NCBI RefSeq assembly: GCF_008086115.1
Contig: NZ_VSIY01000015.1
Location: forward strand, 248,001-312,000
Source: Maritimibacter fusiformis
GTDB taxonomy: Bacteria; Pseudomonadota; Alphaproteobacteria; Rhodobacterales; Rhodobacteraceae
Direction: 5' to 3'
Length of the DNA: 64,000 bases
The notes beneath the pieces are model-generated. The model saw only the letters and a program-made list of their open reading frames with translations. It searched no databases and was not told where the DNA came from. This document shows positions 7,260-17,297 of this stretch, in pieces. The position numbers and the translations under genes are program-made. Positions within the stretch are counted from its first letter, which is position 1; the number at the start of each line of letters is the position of its first letter.

Positions 7260-10200
7260 CTAAGAACCGCCTACCGGGCCGTCAAGGCGGCCAATTGCGC
7301 GCAGGGCAATCCCCGGGGTCAGGGTCATGAGCGCGCCGGTGCGTGTCCAGAGCACTGCCGTTTCGATGACGCGCCCCGGATAGACCTCGCCCAATGCCAG
7401 TTCATAGGCTCCAAGCTGGCGCAGGATGCCCTCGGGGATGTCGGCCTCGGTCGCCGGAACCGATTGATTTGTCTTGAAATCCACCGCCAGAACCCGATCC
7501 GGCTCGACGATCAGCCGGTCGACGATGCCGTGTATCCGGGTGCGGCCCGCGACGGTCGCGGGGGCCGAGATCTCCACTTCGGCCAACGTGCCCGGGGCGA
7601 ACAAGGGCGCGAGGTCGGAGTTGTCGAGCACCGCAAAGATTTCGCCCAAAAGGGTCTCGACCTCATCGGGGCGGGCCGCATCCTCGCCAAACGCCAGCAG
7701 GTCGCCCGCGATGCGCGGCCAGTCGTCGCGGTCATAGGCCGGAAGAAACTCGAGCAGCCGGTGAATCTGCCGTCCGTGGCGAAGCGCGGCGTCGAGGTCT
7801 GCTCCTTCCTCGGCGCCCGCGACGATCTTGGCCCCGCCAAGGTCGGACGGAACGAGTGGGCCGGGCGGCACGATCGGGGGGCTGGGCTGTGTCGTGATCC
7901 AGGCGGGCAGCGGTTGCGGCACGCTATCGTCAGACGCCGGGGCGTCACCGCCGGCCCGTTCCGGCCACGTGCCGAGTTGAAACCTCTGCCCTTCGCCAAG
8001 CGCGAAATCCTGCGTTTCCGCCCCGACCGCCTGCAACCCGCTTTCGACGATCCGATACCAGCTCTGCCCCGGATCGCCGACCTTTCCGGCGGCCGCCACG
8101 ATCAGCCAGCTTTCCGCCCGCGTCATCGCCACATAGAGCAGCCGCATATCCTCTTCGTGGTCGCGCTCGGCCTTGGCGTTCAGCGCGTCCTGCATCGCGC
8201 CGGGGGTCTCGGCGGACCGGCTCTTCCAGGCCACGCGATGCGTGTCCAATGCGACCAGTTCGCCGGAATTCGGCGGGTTCCGCCTGGCGGTGTCGGGCAG
8301 AATCACGATCGGCGCCTCCAACCCCTTGGCCCCGTGCACCGTCATCACCCTGATCTGGTCGCCGGCGCTGTCGACCTGGCGCTTGATCTCGACCTCCTCG
8401 GCGGCCAGCCAGGTCAGGAATCCGGTCAGGCTGGGCACCTCGGTGCGCTCATAGGCCATGGCCTGGGTCAGCAGCGCGTCGATGCCTTCCTCGGCCTCGG
8501 GGCCAAGCCGGGCAATCAGGTGCCGGCGGCCATCGTGGCGGGTCAACAGCCGGTCGATCAGGTCGTAGGGCCGAAGAAAATCGGCCTGATCGCGCAGGTC
8601 GGTCAGGGTTTCGACGGTGCGGCGGTGATCCTCTGCCCGGTCGCGCAGAACATTCCACAGGTATTTCCGCCCACGCCCATGGGCGAGCCTGAACAGCGCG
8701 TCCTCGCTCAGCCCGAACAGCGGCGAGCGCAGCGCGGCGGCCAGTGACAGATCGTCCTCGGGCGTGGCCAGAAACGCGAGCGTCGCGGTCAGATCCTTGA
8801 CCGCAAGCTCGCCCCCGATTCGCAGCCGGTCGGCCCCGGCAATCGGCAGGTTGCGCGCCTTGCAGGCGCGGATGATCTGGTGAAACACCTCGGACCTGCG
8901 GCGTACCAGCACCAGCACGTCGCGCGGGCGAATCGGGCGCGCGCCAAGGTCGTCATCGGGAACGGAGCCACCGGCAAGCATCTCGGCGATGGCGTCGGCC
9001 ACGGCGTTGGCCAGCCTGACCTGCCCGTCCTCGGGCGACGGCGTGTCGACCGGATCGGTCCAGGGGCGCGGCTCATCGGCCTTTTCGTTCTCGATCGCGG
9101 GCCACAGATCGACCCGCCCGGGCCGCTCGCCGTGAAAGGCGCGATGCTTGATCTCCTGCCCAAGACCCGCCGCACCCTCAAGCGCGCGGTCCACCAGCCC
9201 GAGCACCGCGGCGGATGAGCGGAAGGAGTATTCCAGTTGCAGCGCGCCCAGCCTTTGCCCGACGCCTGCAAGTGCGGTGCCGAACTGGTCGCGCATCCGG
9301 ATGAACTCGGCAGGATCGGCGCCCTGAAACGAATAGATCGACTGTTTCTGATCGCCGACCACAAATAATGTGCGGTGCCGGTCAGACCGGGCGCTTTCGC
9401 CGGTGGTGAATTCGCGGGCCAGGCTCTCGATCACCCGCCATTGCGCCGGGCTGGTGTCCTGGGCTTCGTCGACAAGGATATGGTCGACGCCGCCATCCAG
9501 CCGGAACAGAACCCAGGCCGCGACCACCGGATCGTTCACCAGACGCCCCGCCCGCAGGATCAGGTCGTCGAAATCGAGCCAGCCGCGAAGCTGTTTGCGG
9601 CGTTCGTATTCAGTGAGGAAGAGCCGGGCGAATCCGTGCAGGGCACGGGTCTTGCGGGCCGCGTCCAGCCGGATGCGCAGATCGCGCGCATCTTCGATCC
9701 GGGCCATGAGACCGTTGAGCGCGTCCATCAGATGCGCCGCGGCCCCGGTCCGCGTGCCCTTGGTGGGGAAACTGTCAATCTTGGCGGCGAAGGGGGCGGT
9801 AGCGCCAGAGCCGGTCAGAAACACGCTCTCAAGCACCGGCAGATCGGATGTGGTCAGCGGGTCGTTGCGAATCGCGGTCAGTTTGACCGCGGCCTTGGCG
9901 TCGTTTGTGCTGCCGCCGGCGAGGATGCCGCGCAACTCCTCGATCATCGCCGCATCGCCGGGCGCAAACGCGCGGTCGGCAAGCGCGTCGTCGTCAAACC
10001 CCGACGGCAGATCGAACCACCCCCAGATGGTTTGCGCCGTCGTCTCTGCCTCGAATGCCTCGCGCCGAGACAGGATCTCGCGGGTCAGCCTGGCGATGTC
10101 GTCGCCCGAATAAAATTCCGCCAGCGCCTCGAACCGCGGGCGATCCTTTCCGGCGGCCATATCCTCGACCACTTCGGTTTGCAGGATTTTCGCCGTGCGC

Positions 10201-10637
10201 TCGTCCATTTCAGTGAAATTCGGCGTGACCTCGGCTTCCAGCGGAAAGCGCCGCAGGATCGAAGCGCAGAACGAGTGGATGGTCTGAATTCGCAGCCCGC
10301 CCGGCGTCTCGATCGCACGGGCGAAAAGCTGGCGGGCAAAGCCGAGGTCGGGCACATCCGCCTCGCCCAGTTCCTTCAGGGCGGCGCACAACTCGGCGTC
10401 CGGCTTCATCGCCCATTCGCCCAACCGCTTGAACAGGCGGTTCTGCATCTCGCTCGCCGCGGCCTTGGTGTAGGTGAGGCACAGGATATTCTGCGGCGAG
10501 ACCCCGGCCAGCAACAACCGCGCGACGCGGTCGGTCAGCACGCGGGTCTTGCCCGAACCGGCATTGGCCGACAGCCAGGTGTTGGCGGTGGGATCGGCGG
10601 CTTCGATCTGGCGCAGGGTCGCGTCGCTCTGGCGCAT
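7260..10637 (-). CDS. addA: Double-strand break repair helicase-nuclease subunit AddA
   Basis: AddA is the UvrD-like helicase and nuclease subunit of AddAB, which resects double-strand breaks for RecA, the alphaproteobacterial alternative to RecBCD. The 1125-residue protein has Walker A near residues 24-31 (ANAGSGKT), Walker B with the helicase DEAQD motif ([14 protein letters not shown]), the [13 protein letters not shown] motif, motif VI-like [10 protein letters not shown], and a C-terminal RecB-family nuclease domain ([10 protein letters not shown]). The ATG at 10637 overlaps the stop of addB by one base (ATGA), showing translational coupling. Confidence 0.96.
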   Translation of the reverse strand: MRQSDATLRQIEAADPTANTWLSANAGSGKTRVLTDRVARLLLAGVSPQNILCLTYTKAAASEMQNRLFKRLGEWAMKPDAELCAALKELGEADVPDLGFARQLFARAIETPGGLRIQTIHSFCASILRRFPLEAEVTPNFTEMDERTAKILQTEVVEDMAAGKDRPRFEALAEFYSGDDIARLTREILSRREAFEAETTAQTIWGWFDLPSGFDDDALADRAFAPGDAAMIEELRGILAGGSTNDAKAAVKLTAIRNDPLTTSDLPVLESVFLTGSGATAPFAAKIDSFPTKGTRTGAAAHLMDALNGLMARIEDARDLRIRLDAARKTRALHGFARLFLTEYERRKQLRGWLDFDDLILRAGRLVNDPVVAAWVLFRLDGGVDHILVDEAQDTSPAQWRVIESLAREFTTGESARSDRHRTLFVVGDQKQSIYSFQGADPAEFIRMRDQFGTALAGVGQRLGALQLEYSFRSSAAVLGLVDRALEGAAGLGQEIKHRAFHGERPGRVDLWPAIENEKADEPRPWTDPVDTPSPEDGQVRLANAVADAIAEMLAGGSVPDDDLGARPIRPRDVLVLVRRRSEVFHQIIRACKARNLPIAGADRLRIGGELAVKDLTATLAFLATPEDDLSLAAALRSPLFGLSEDALFRLAHGRGRKYLWNVLRDRAEDHRRTVETLTDLRDQADFLRPYDLIDRLLTRHDGRRHLIARLGPEAEEGIDALLTQAMAYERTEVPSLTGFLTWLAAEEVEIKRQVDSAGDQIRVMTVHGAKGLEAPIVILPDTARRNPPNSGELVALDTHRVAWKSRSAETPGAMQDALNAKAERDHEEDMRLLYVAMTRAESWLIVAAAGKVGDPGQSWYRIVESGLQAVGAETQDFALGEGQRFQLGTWPERAGGDAPASDDSVPQPLPAWITTQPSPPIVPPGPLVPSDLGGAKIVAGAEEGADLDAALRHGRQIHRLLEFLPAYDRDDWPRIAGDLLAFGEDAARPDEVETLLGEIFAVLDNSDLAPLFAPGTLAEVEISAPATVAGRTRIHGIVDRLIVEPDRVLAVDFKTNQSVPATEADIPEGILRQLGAYELALGEVYPGRVIETAVLWTRTGALMTLTPGIALRAIGRLDGPVGGS

Positions 10638-13573
10638 CAGCCGACCTCCTCGGGGCTGGGCCTTGTGCCGTGATCCCATTCGCCGAATCGTGAAAGGTGG
10701 TCGTAGTCACCGGCAAAGCGCTGCGTTTCCACCACGCGCCGGGCGATGTAGCCTTGGCTGCGGCGCGCATAGGCGTCGATCAACTCGATCAGCCCGCTTC
10801 GGGTCGTTTCGATGTCTTCCGCCCCGATCTGGATGCGCTCGAATTTCGGTGTCGCGCCCAGCCCGATATAGGCGACCTCGGCGACCCGGGCCTTCGCCAG
10901 ACCCTTGAACGCCCCGGCCTCGGCCATCACGGCCTCGAGCAGGAGTTGTTTGTCATAGTTCGCGCGTTGCTTTGCCGTCGGGATCGCGCCGGTCTTGTAG
11001 TCGTAGATGTAGAGCGCGCCCTCGCCATCGCGGTCGATCCGGTCGGCGGTACCTGTCAGGGTGAAGCGGTCGGGGATCGCGTCATACTCGCCCCGCACCT
11101 CGGTCGCGGCAAGTGCTGCGCGCGCCGCGCGGTCGACCTCGCCTTCCAGAAAAGCATCGGCAACCCGGCCGAGTTTGGCCAGCCACAACACCCGGGCGGC
11201 GGGCCACGGCGCGTCCTCCTCCAGGACCTCGGCAGCGATTCGCATCAGCCGTTCGCGGGCGGAGTCATGCGGTTCTGTCCCGTCACGCTCGTTCACGAAC
11301 CGCTCCATCACCCTGTGCAGAATGGTGCCGCGCAACGGCGCGTCGGGCGACCGGTTCAGCGGCCCGAGCGGGCGCAGGCCGAGCACCTTTTCGGCGTAGA
11401 TCGAATAGGGATCGCGAACCAGCTTGCCGATGCGAGTGACCGACAGACGCTTCGGCCGCGCCTCGACCGGCGGGCAGGGCGCGGGGCGCGGGGCCGGATC
11501 GGTGCGGGGCGTCGCCTCCATCGCGGCGGCCAGATCGAGCCAGCCTTGGCCCCGGCCGCGCATCGCGGCGAGCGCCGCCTTGCCCTCGGGCGACATGCCC
11601 TGCATCAGGTTGGTCAGCCGGTTCAGCCAGCGCGACGGCACGGTTTCGCTTTCGGCATCGCGGACCGAACGGGTCAGCACAACCTGCGGCGCGGCAATCG
11701 CCTGTTGGAAGTCATGCGCGGAGAGGCCGATCTGACGCTCTGGCAAAAGCAGCCCGGCCTTGTGTCGCATCTGCCGGTTCATCCACGGGTCAGGCGCGGG
11801 CAGGCCGGGCCAGATGCCATCATTGAGCCCGGCCAGCACGACCAGGTCGGCCCCCTGAACCCGTGCCTCGAGCGTGCCCCAGATCTTCACCCCCGGATGC
11901 GGCGCGTTGGGGTCATGGACTTCACCCCGCGCCAGCACCGCCGCGAACAGGTCGCGGAAGTCGGTGACAGACATCGTGCCGCCGTGCGGGGCCTCGCGCA
12001 GCAGTTCGTCGACCACCTTGCGCGCCTCGCGCCCTGCCGGCATGTCCCAAAGCCCGCCAGATCCCATACCGCCGGGACCCGCCGCCAGCCGGGTCGCGAT
12101 TGCGAGGATTCGAGCCACATGCTCGCTCAGCTCACCCGAGCCGGAATGCGCGAATTCGCCAAGAATAGAGCCTATCCAGTGGGCCCATTCCAACCGATCC
12201 TGCCGTTTCCCGGCCCAGCCGATCAGCGTCTCCGGGGTCGGATAGGGCATGTCCTCACGCAGCGCCTCAAGCTCGAGATCACGGGTGTGGCGCAGGTGCT
12301 CGCCCCGCATGTCGCTGCCGGAATTGGTCAGGGGATGCTTGAGCAGGGTCAGGAGGTCCGGCCCGGTGATCCGGCTTCCCGCCATTTCCGCCACATGGCG
12401 CAGGAACCGCCCCGGCGCGGTCAGCGGCAGGGGGCGACCGGCGCTGTCGTCGGGCTCGATCCGCCAACGATCCAGCGCCGCCGTGACCTGCCGCGTCAGC
12501 AGGCGATCGGGCGTGATCAGGGCGGCGGTGATGCCGTCCTCGACCGCCTTGCGCAAAATCAGCGCGATGGCGGTCGCTTCGATCCGCGGCGCGGGTGCTT
12601 CGATCAGGGTCATGGCAGCGGTCGCGCCGGTCACATCGCCAAACGCCGGCCCCTCGACCTGCCATTGATCCGTCACCGGCGCGGGACGCAGGGCGAGCGA
12701 GACCAGCGCATTGCGCGGGGCCGAGGGCGGCGGCGTGTCGTCCCAGGTGCGAACCGCCTTGGGCGGCAGGTTCAGCCCGCGCAGAAGGCGGGTGAAGCGA
12801 AACTGCGGGTGATCCTCGGCGGCCAGCGCATCCTCCATCCCGTCCCAGACCTCGGGCGGCATGTCGAAATCAAAACCGGGCAGGATCAACGCGCCCTGCG
12901 GCAGGCGCGCGACCGCCTGCATCAGCATCTGGGTCGCCCCGCGCGAGCCGGTCGAGCCTGCCACGATCACCGGATCGGTCGGCGGCGCGGATTTCCGGCC
13001 TTGCACCAAGCGCTCTATCACCTGGCGCTGACGGGCCTCCTGGTCGGGTGGCTCGCCACTGTCGCTGCCGAAAAAACGCTCGACCACGTCCAGAAAGGTC
13101 AGGCTGCGCTGCCAGTGTCCCGACAGGTCGGTAACGTCGAGGCTGCGCACCGCCTCCGGGTCGACGCCCTCGCCCTGCATCTCGTCCATCAGGCCGGCCA
13201 GGCTGTCGGCCAGGTCGAACAGCGCGGCGCGCGGGGCGAGGTCGGGCTGGCGGTCGAGCAACTGGCCGATCAACTCTGACAGCTCGAGCCGCCGCCGCAG
13301 CGGTGACACGGCGGGCGGCATGTCGGCAAAGGCGGCATCCCGACCCAGATCGGTGACCAGCCGCAGACGCGGCAAGAGCAGCCCCGGCCCCTCGTCGAAC
13401 AGCTCGGCCAATCGCCGCTGCATCCGGCGGGTGTTCACGAACAGGGTGACGCGCGCCAATGCCTCGGGCGGATGGTCGGCCATCCGCGCCCGCAACCCCG
13501 CGACCACCGTACGCGGAAAGTCAATACCCGGCGGCAGGGCAAAGACACGCGGCTCGCGTGCGGGGTCAAACAT
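10637..13573 (-). CDS. addB: Double-strand break repair protein AddB, alphaproteobacterial type
   Basis: AddB partners AddA. The 978-residue protein has the alphaproteobacterial N-terminus (FALPPGIDFPRTVVAGLRAR) and a C-terminal PD-(D/E)xK nuclease core (GALYIYDYKTGAIPTAKQ). I see no intact Walker A box, as expected for this branch where AddB is not a motor. ATG at 13573 is preferred over GTG at 13585 because GAGG lies a proper distance upstream. It follows tsaE by 14 bases and overlaps addA by one. Confidence 0.94.
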   Translation of the reverse strand: MFDPAREPRVFALPPGIDFPRTVVAGLRARMADHPPEALARVTLFVNTRRMQRRLAELFDEGPGLLLPRLRLVTDLGRDAAFADMPPAVSPLRRRLELSELIGQLLDRQPDLAPRAALFDLADSLAGLMDEMQGEGVDPEAVRSLDVTDLSGHWQRSLTFLDVVERFFGSDSGEPPDQEARQRQVIERLVQGRKSAPPTDPVIVAGSTGSRGATQMLMQAVARLPQGALILPGFDFDMPPEVWDGMEDALAAEDHPQFRFTRLLRGLNLPPKAVRTWDDTPPPSAPRNALVSLALRPAPVTDQWQVEGPAFGDVTGATAAMTLIEAPAPRIEATAIALILRKAVEDGITAALITPDRLLTRQVTAALDRWRIEPDDSAGRPLPLTAPGRFLRHVAEMAGSRITGPDLLTLLKHPLTNSGSDMRGEHLRHTRDLELEALREDMPYPTPETLIGWAGKRQDRLEWAHWIGSILGEFAHSGSGELSEHVARILAIATRLAAGPGGMGSGGLWDMPAGREARKVVDELLREAPHGGTMSVTDFRDLFAAVLARGEVHDPNAPHPGVKIWGTLEARVQGADLVVLAGLNDGIWPGLPAPDPWMNRQMRHKAGLLLPERQIGLSAHDFQQAIAAPQVVLTRSVRDAESETVPSRWLNRLTNLMQGMSPEGKAALAAMRGRGQGWLDLAAAMEATPRTDPAPRPAPCPPVEARPKRLSVTRIGKLVRDPYSIYAEKVLGLRPLGPLNRSPDAPLRGTILHRVMERFVNERDGTEPHDSARERLMRIAAEVLEEDAPWPAARVLWLAKLGRVADAFLEGEVDRAARAALAATEVRGEYDAIPDRFTLTGTADRIDRDGEGALYIYDYKTGAIPTAKQRANYDKQLLLEAVMAEAGAFKGLAKARVAEVAYIGLGATPKFERIQIGAEDIETTRSGLIELIDAYARRSQGYIARRVVETQRFAGDYDHLSRFGEWDHGTRPSPEEVG

Positions 13574-13587
13574 GCCGGGCCTCACGG

Positions 13588-14091
13588 TCAGTCATCATAG
13601 GAGAACTCCCCTTCAATAGGGTCGAATATCATGCCCCAACGCGGATCTGTCGCGCTCGCCTCGACGATCCGTTCGTTATCGGTGCGACCGGGAGTGAAGG
13701 CCAGGGACAGCGCGCCGGGCGGGGCGAGCGAGCCAAGTCTGTCGGGCCACTCGACCAGGCAGATCGCCGTGTCGAAAGCGTCGGTCAGGCCAAGTTCCTC
13801 GACATCGTCGGGATGGGTCAGGCGGTAAAGATCGGCGTGCCAGATCTCGACCGTTGGGGTTTCGTAGGTCTGGACCAGCGTAAAGGTCGGGGACGGCACA
13901 TCTTCCACCGGGGCACCGTCGGCGGACTGGCGGGCGTGGATCAGCGCGCGGGCGAAATGGGTCTTGCCCGCGCCGATCGGGCCATCGAGCAGGAATACGT
14001 CGCCGGGAGCCAGGCGCGGGGCAATCGCACCTGCGAATCGAGCGGTTGCCTCGGGCGAGGAAAGGATGAAACGGGCGGACCAGGCGGACAT
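13588..14091 (-). CDS. tsaE: tRNA t6A37 biosynthesis ATPase TsaE
   Basis: TsaE is the small P-loop ATPase needed, with TsaB, TsaC and TsaD, to make threonylcarbamoyladenosine at position 37 of ANN-decoding tRNAs. The 167-residue protein has Walker A at about 37-44 (GPIGAGKT) and the family's PSPTFTLVQTYE and HADLYR segments. The long upstream extension of the frame is low-complexity Arg/Pro sequence, so I start at the ATG at 14091 (MSAWSARF). tsaD lies 12 kb away in this window. The gene sits between the multi-PAS gene and addB. Confidence 0.94.
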   Translation of the reverse strand: MSAWSARFILSSPEATARFAGAIAPRLAPGDVFLLDGPIGAGKTHFARALIHARQSADGAPVEDVPSPTFTLVQTYETPTVEIWHADLYRLTHPDDVEELGLTDAFDTAICLVEWPDRLGSLAPPGALSLAFTPGRTDNERIVEASATDPRWGMIFDPIEGEFSYDD

Positions 14092-14131
14092 GCCCCTGTT
14101 GTAGCCCGCGCCCGCCGCCTCGCAAGGGCAA

Positions 14132-15721
14132 TCACGCCTCGGCGTGGATGGGTTGGGGGATTGGCTGCGGCGTGTCCGGTTTCGTCGCTTCGCTGGTGCC
14201 GGTGGCGGGCGTGAAATCGACAAGGGTGGCGCCGCCGTCCAGCGGCACTGCGCGGCAGGTGACCGAACGCCCGTCCTTCAAAACGATATCCGCCGAAAAG
14301 GCCTCGCGCGCATCGAGACGGGTGACGAAATCCTTGAGCGAGGGCCAGACCGGGCTGGGCGCGGCCATTGCGCGCCAATGTTCCATCGTGTCGACAATCG
14401 ACAGGTCCGTCAGTGTCTCGGACGGATCGACCCCCCACAGCTTGGCATAGGAGCGGTTGGTGGTGGCCAGCACGCCGCCCGGCATGAACACCGCAACCGC
14501 CTGGGGCAGCGCGTCGAGCGTGGCTTGGCCAATGGTCAAATCGGTGCGATAACGGCGGGCCGTCATGGTCTCGACCGAGACATCTTCGAACAACAGCGCC
14601 ACCGCCCCGTCGGGATGCGGCCGCCCGGTCACGCGGTAGGTCTGGCCGGCGGGCAGGGTCCAGGTTTCCTCGTAGGTGCCGTTTTCCGCCGCCTCGACCA
14701 GGTGCGCGAGATGCTGACGCCAGGATTTGTAGTCCTTCGGCTCGGGGATCATCCGATGTTCGCGCAGCTTGTCGAGAAAGGCCGAAAGGCTGGGTTGGCC
14801 GCTGAGAAACTCGGCGGGCAGCATCGTGAGATCGAGCAGGGCGGGGTTGAACAGCCTGAGTTCGCGGTCCCGGTCGAAGATCGCAAGGCCGGTGGGCAGG
14901 GCGGCGAAGGTCTTGGACAGGGTCGAGACGAAGGCATCGCGCGAGGTCTCGGCCTCGACCAGCCGGTCGACAGGGGACGCGGAATAGAGCCGCTCGCCCT
15001 CGCCGAACGGCTGCTGCGATATCTCGAACCAGTGGCGTGTCTCGTCGCCCAGCGGCGTGACTGCCACCCGCTGCCGTGGCGACTGGGGATCGGTGTCGGG
15101 CAGCACGCCGAATGGCGGCTGCGGCGGCCAGACGCGAAGATCGTCGACTCCGTGGACGACATCCACCAGATCGAGATAGGCCCGGTTGCACCATGTGATG
15201 CTGCCGTCCGCCCCTGACCGCCAGACGGGATAGGGCAAGAGATCGGCGGTGGCGCGCAGGCTTTCGAGTTCGTGAGACATGGCGGCGAGGCTGAAATGGT
15301 CGACTTCATGGGTCGGGCGGGTTGCCTCGCTGCCTTCAAGGTGCAGGCGGGCGACGCCATCGTGCCATTGCGCGCGCAACTGGCTGGCGCCATCGGATGA
15401 TGGCAGGGTCAATTCGCCGACCTCGGCCAGTTCGGAGATCCTGGCGGCGAGGTCGGGGAACGAGGGCGACAGCAGCCCGCTGAGCCGCGCCCAGTCGCTT
15501 CGGCCCGGCGGAGCCCGGGCGAGGATCGCGCGGGCCGGAGGGGTGGCGTCCAGCAACTCCCGGTCGTCGAAGATGAACACGACCCGGCCACGCTCATCCG
15601 CCGCGAAGCCGCGCAACCGGCTGGCCGAGCGCCGGTCGAGAAGCGCAAAGCCCGCAAGCACCGCCAGCGCGGCGGCGAAGGCGCCAAGCACGATCGAGAG
15701 GGCAAGAAGCGTGGTGACCAT
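14132..15721 (-). CDS. Membrane-anchored multi-PAS protein without a kinase domain; DivL-like candidate
   Basis: The 529-residue protein begins with one transmembrane helix (about 2-28), then a weak PAS-like region (about 35-110), and three clearer PAS domains: about 150-265 (LLPYPVWRSGADGSITWCNRAY), 275-385 (LPTGLAIFDRDRELRLFNPAL) and 395-505 (LPQAVAVFMPGGVLATTNRSY). It ends in a Pro-rich tail. No HisKA box, HATPase N/G boxes, GGDEF or other output domain is visible. It follows regB by 78 bases on the same strand. From memory, a divL gene of the CckA-ChpT-CtrA pathway lies near regB in Rhodobacter capsulatus, so a DivL-type scaffold is a reasonable but unproven reading. ATG at 15721 is preferred over TTG at 15754. 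Confidence 0.75.
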   Translation of the reverse strand: MVTTLLALSIVLGAFAAALAVLAGFALLDRRSASRLRGFAADERGRVVFIFDDRELLDATPPARAILARAPPGRSDWARLSGLLSPSFPDLAARISELAEVGELTLPSSDGASQLRAQWHDGVARLHLEGSEATRPTHEVDHFSLAAMSHELESLRATADLLPYPVWRSGADGSITWCNRAYLDLVDVVHGVDDLRVWPPQPPFGVLPDTDPQSPRQRVAVTPLGDETRHWFEISQQPFGEGERLYSASPVDRLVEAETSRDAFVSTLSKTFAALPTGLAIFDRDRELRLFNPALLDLTMLPAEFLSGQPSLSAFLDKLREHRMIPEPKDYKSWRQHLAHLVEAAENGTYEETWTLPAGQTYRVTGRPHPDGAVALLFEDVSVETMTARRYRTDLTIGQATLDALPQAVAVFMPGGVLATTNRSYAKLWGVDPSETLTDLSIVDTMEHWRAMAAPSPVWPSLKDFVTRLDAREAFSADIVLKDGRSVTCRAVPLDGGATLVDFTPATGTSEATKPDTPQPIPQPIHAEA

Positions 15722-15799
15722 TCCGGCGGGTCCGGGGCTGTTTCGGTTAACCAAACCCTAGCGACAGATGGTTAACAGAGGCTTAAGGCAGCGAGCCTG

Positions 15800-17197
15800 T
15801 CAGCTTTGAAACCGGACGTTCTCGCCCAGGACGGGCGCGCGTTCGGGCGCTTCGATGCCATTCGTCCCGTCGCGCCTCCAGACCAACTCGGCGATGGCGC
15901 CGGATTGTTCGCCCGGTTCGGCCCTGCCGGTATAGGGGTTGGTGCCATTGGCGAAGTTGAACTCGGCCCCGGTGCGCTCGATCAGTGTCTTGGCGATGAA
16001 CAAGCCCAGCCCCATGCCCTCGTATCCGGGCCGCCGCGGATCGTTCTTGCGCCGGCCCTTGCGGATGAACGGGTCTCCGATCCGGCCCAGCAGGTGCGGC
16101 GGATAGCCGGCCCCGTCGTCGATGATGCGCACGCTGATGGTGGTATCGGTCCAGCAGGCCTCGACCCAGACCGTCGTCGCGGCGAAATCGACGGCGTTCT
16201 GGATCAGGTTGCGCAACCCGTGGATGATCTCGGGCTTGCGCAGGATGATCGGCTGCGCCTCCACCGGCACGTTGTCGCGCCCGGTCTGGATGACGATCTC
16301 CTTGCCGCGGTCGCGATGCGGTTCGGCAGCCTCTTCGATCACCGCCGACAGAGGGGCCTGGCGCAGCAGCAGGTCGTCCTTTCCCGCGCGCCCCATCGAA
16401 CGCAGGATGTCGCGGCAACGGTCGGCCTGTTCGCGGATCAGCACCGCGTCCTCGCGCATGTCCGACCCCTCTTCCAGCTCGCCGATCATCTCGGAAGAGA
16501 CCAGCTTGATGGTGGCCAGGGGCGTGCCAAGCTCATGCGCGGCGGCCGCGACCACACCGCCAAGGTCGGTCAGCTTCTGTTCGCGGGCCAGCGCCATCTG
16601 CGTCGCCAGAAGCGCGTTCTGCATCGACTGGATTTCCGAACTGACGCGGCGGGTATAGAGGCCGATGAAGATCACCGAGACGATGATCGCGCCCCAATAG
16701 CCCAGCTCGAACAGGTCGGGCATCCGAAGGATCGTGCCGCTGACGGTCTTCAGTGGCAGATGTGCCCAGGTGACGGTGGATATGATCGCGATCGCCGCAA
16801 TCCCGATGACGACCGCCGAGCGCAGCGTCAGCGCCGTGGCGGCGATGGTGACCGGCGCGATGATCAGCAATGCGAACGGGTTGTTGATGCCGCCGGTCAG
16901 AAACAGCAGCGCGCCGAGTTGCAGGCTGTCGAACAGGAGGATCAGTGTCGCATCACGCTCGCCGACGCGGCTGTTTTCGGGAAAGACGAAGGACGAGATC
17001 AGGTTGGCGATGATCGACAGACCGATCACGATGGCGCTGAGCCCGAGGTTCAGGTCCAGGTCGAGCAGCCGTTGACTGACCCCGATGGCGGCGATCTGGC
17101 CGGCAATCGCCACCCAGCGCAGCACCACCAGGGTGCGCAACCGAATCCAGCCGTTTTGCGGGCCGTCCCGGAATAGCGACTCAGTGCTGTCGGACAT
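15800..17197 (-). CDS. regB: Redox sensor histidine kinase RegB/PrrB/ActS
   Basis: RegB autophosphorylates and passes phosphate to RegA under reducing conditions, controlling respiration and, in phototrophs, photosynthesis genes. The 465-residue protein has six predicted membrane helices, the quinone-sensing loop GGINNPF (102-108), the H-box AAAAHELGTPLATIK with His221, the redox-active cysteine Cys261 within ADRCRDIL, and HATPase boxes (NLIQNAVDF, IIDDGAGYP, GMGLGLFIAKTL). Numbering is four less than the well-studied R. capsulatus RegB (His225, Cys265). It is divergent from senC-regA across 100 bases, the classic arrangement. Confidence 0.96.
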   Translation of the reverse strand: MSDSTESLFRDGPQNGWIRLRTLVVLRWVAIAGQIAAIGVSQRLLDLDLNLGLSAIVIGLSIIANLISSFVFPENSRVGERDATLILLFDSLQLGALLFLTGGINNPFALLIIAPVTIAATALTLRSAVVIGIAAIAIISTVTWAHLPLKTVSGTILRMPDLFELGYWGAIIVSVIFIGLYTRRVSSEIQSMQNALLATQMALAREQKLTDLGGVVAAAAHELGTPLATIKLVSSEMIGELEEGSDMREDAVLIREQADRCRDILRSMGRAGKDDLLLRQAPLSAVIEEAAEPHRDRGKEIVIQTGRDNVPVEAQPIILRKPEIIHGLRNLIQNAVDFAATTVWVEACWTDTTISVRIIDDGAGYPPHLLGRIGDPFIRKGRRKNDPRRPGYEGMGLGLFIAKTLIERTGAEFNFANGTNPYTGRAEPGEQSGAIAELVWRRDGTNGIEAPERAPVLGENVRFQS

Positions 17198-17297
17198 GTG
17201 CTGTTTTTGGCCCGCTGGCTGATTGCGTCATATTGGTCCCTTGTTAGTCGGGGCGCGTTGAAGGATCAATGTCGCCGCGAGAACACAGGAGAAACGC

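Noticed and set aside
10697..13279. 860-codon open frame on the plus strand opposite addB
   Set aside because: It is a shadow frame in GC-rich DNA: its translation is rich in Arg, Gly, His and Gln with no domain, and addB on the other strand has clear motifs.
17198..17297. RegA binding sites in the regB-senC gap
   Set aside because: GTCGCCGCGA is present once, but the full two-part RegA consensus with proper spacing could not be made out, so I do not annotate it.
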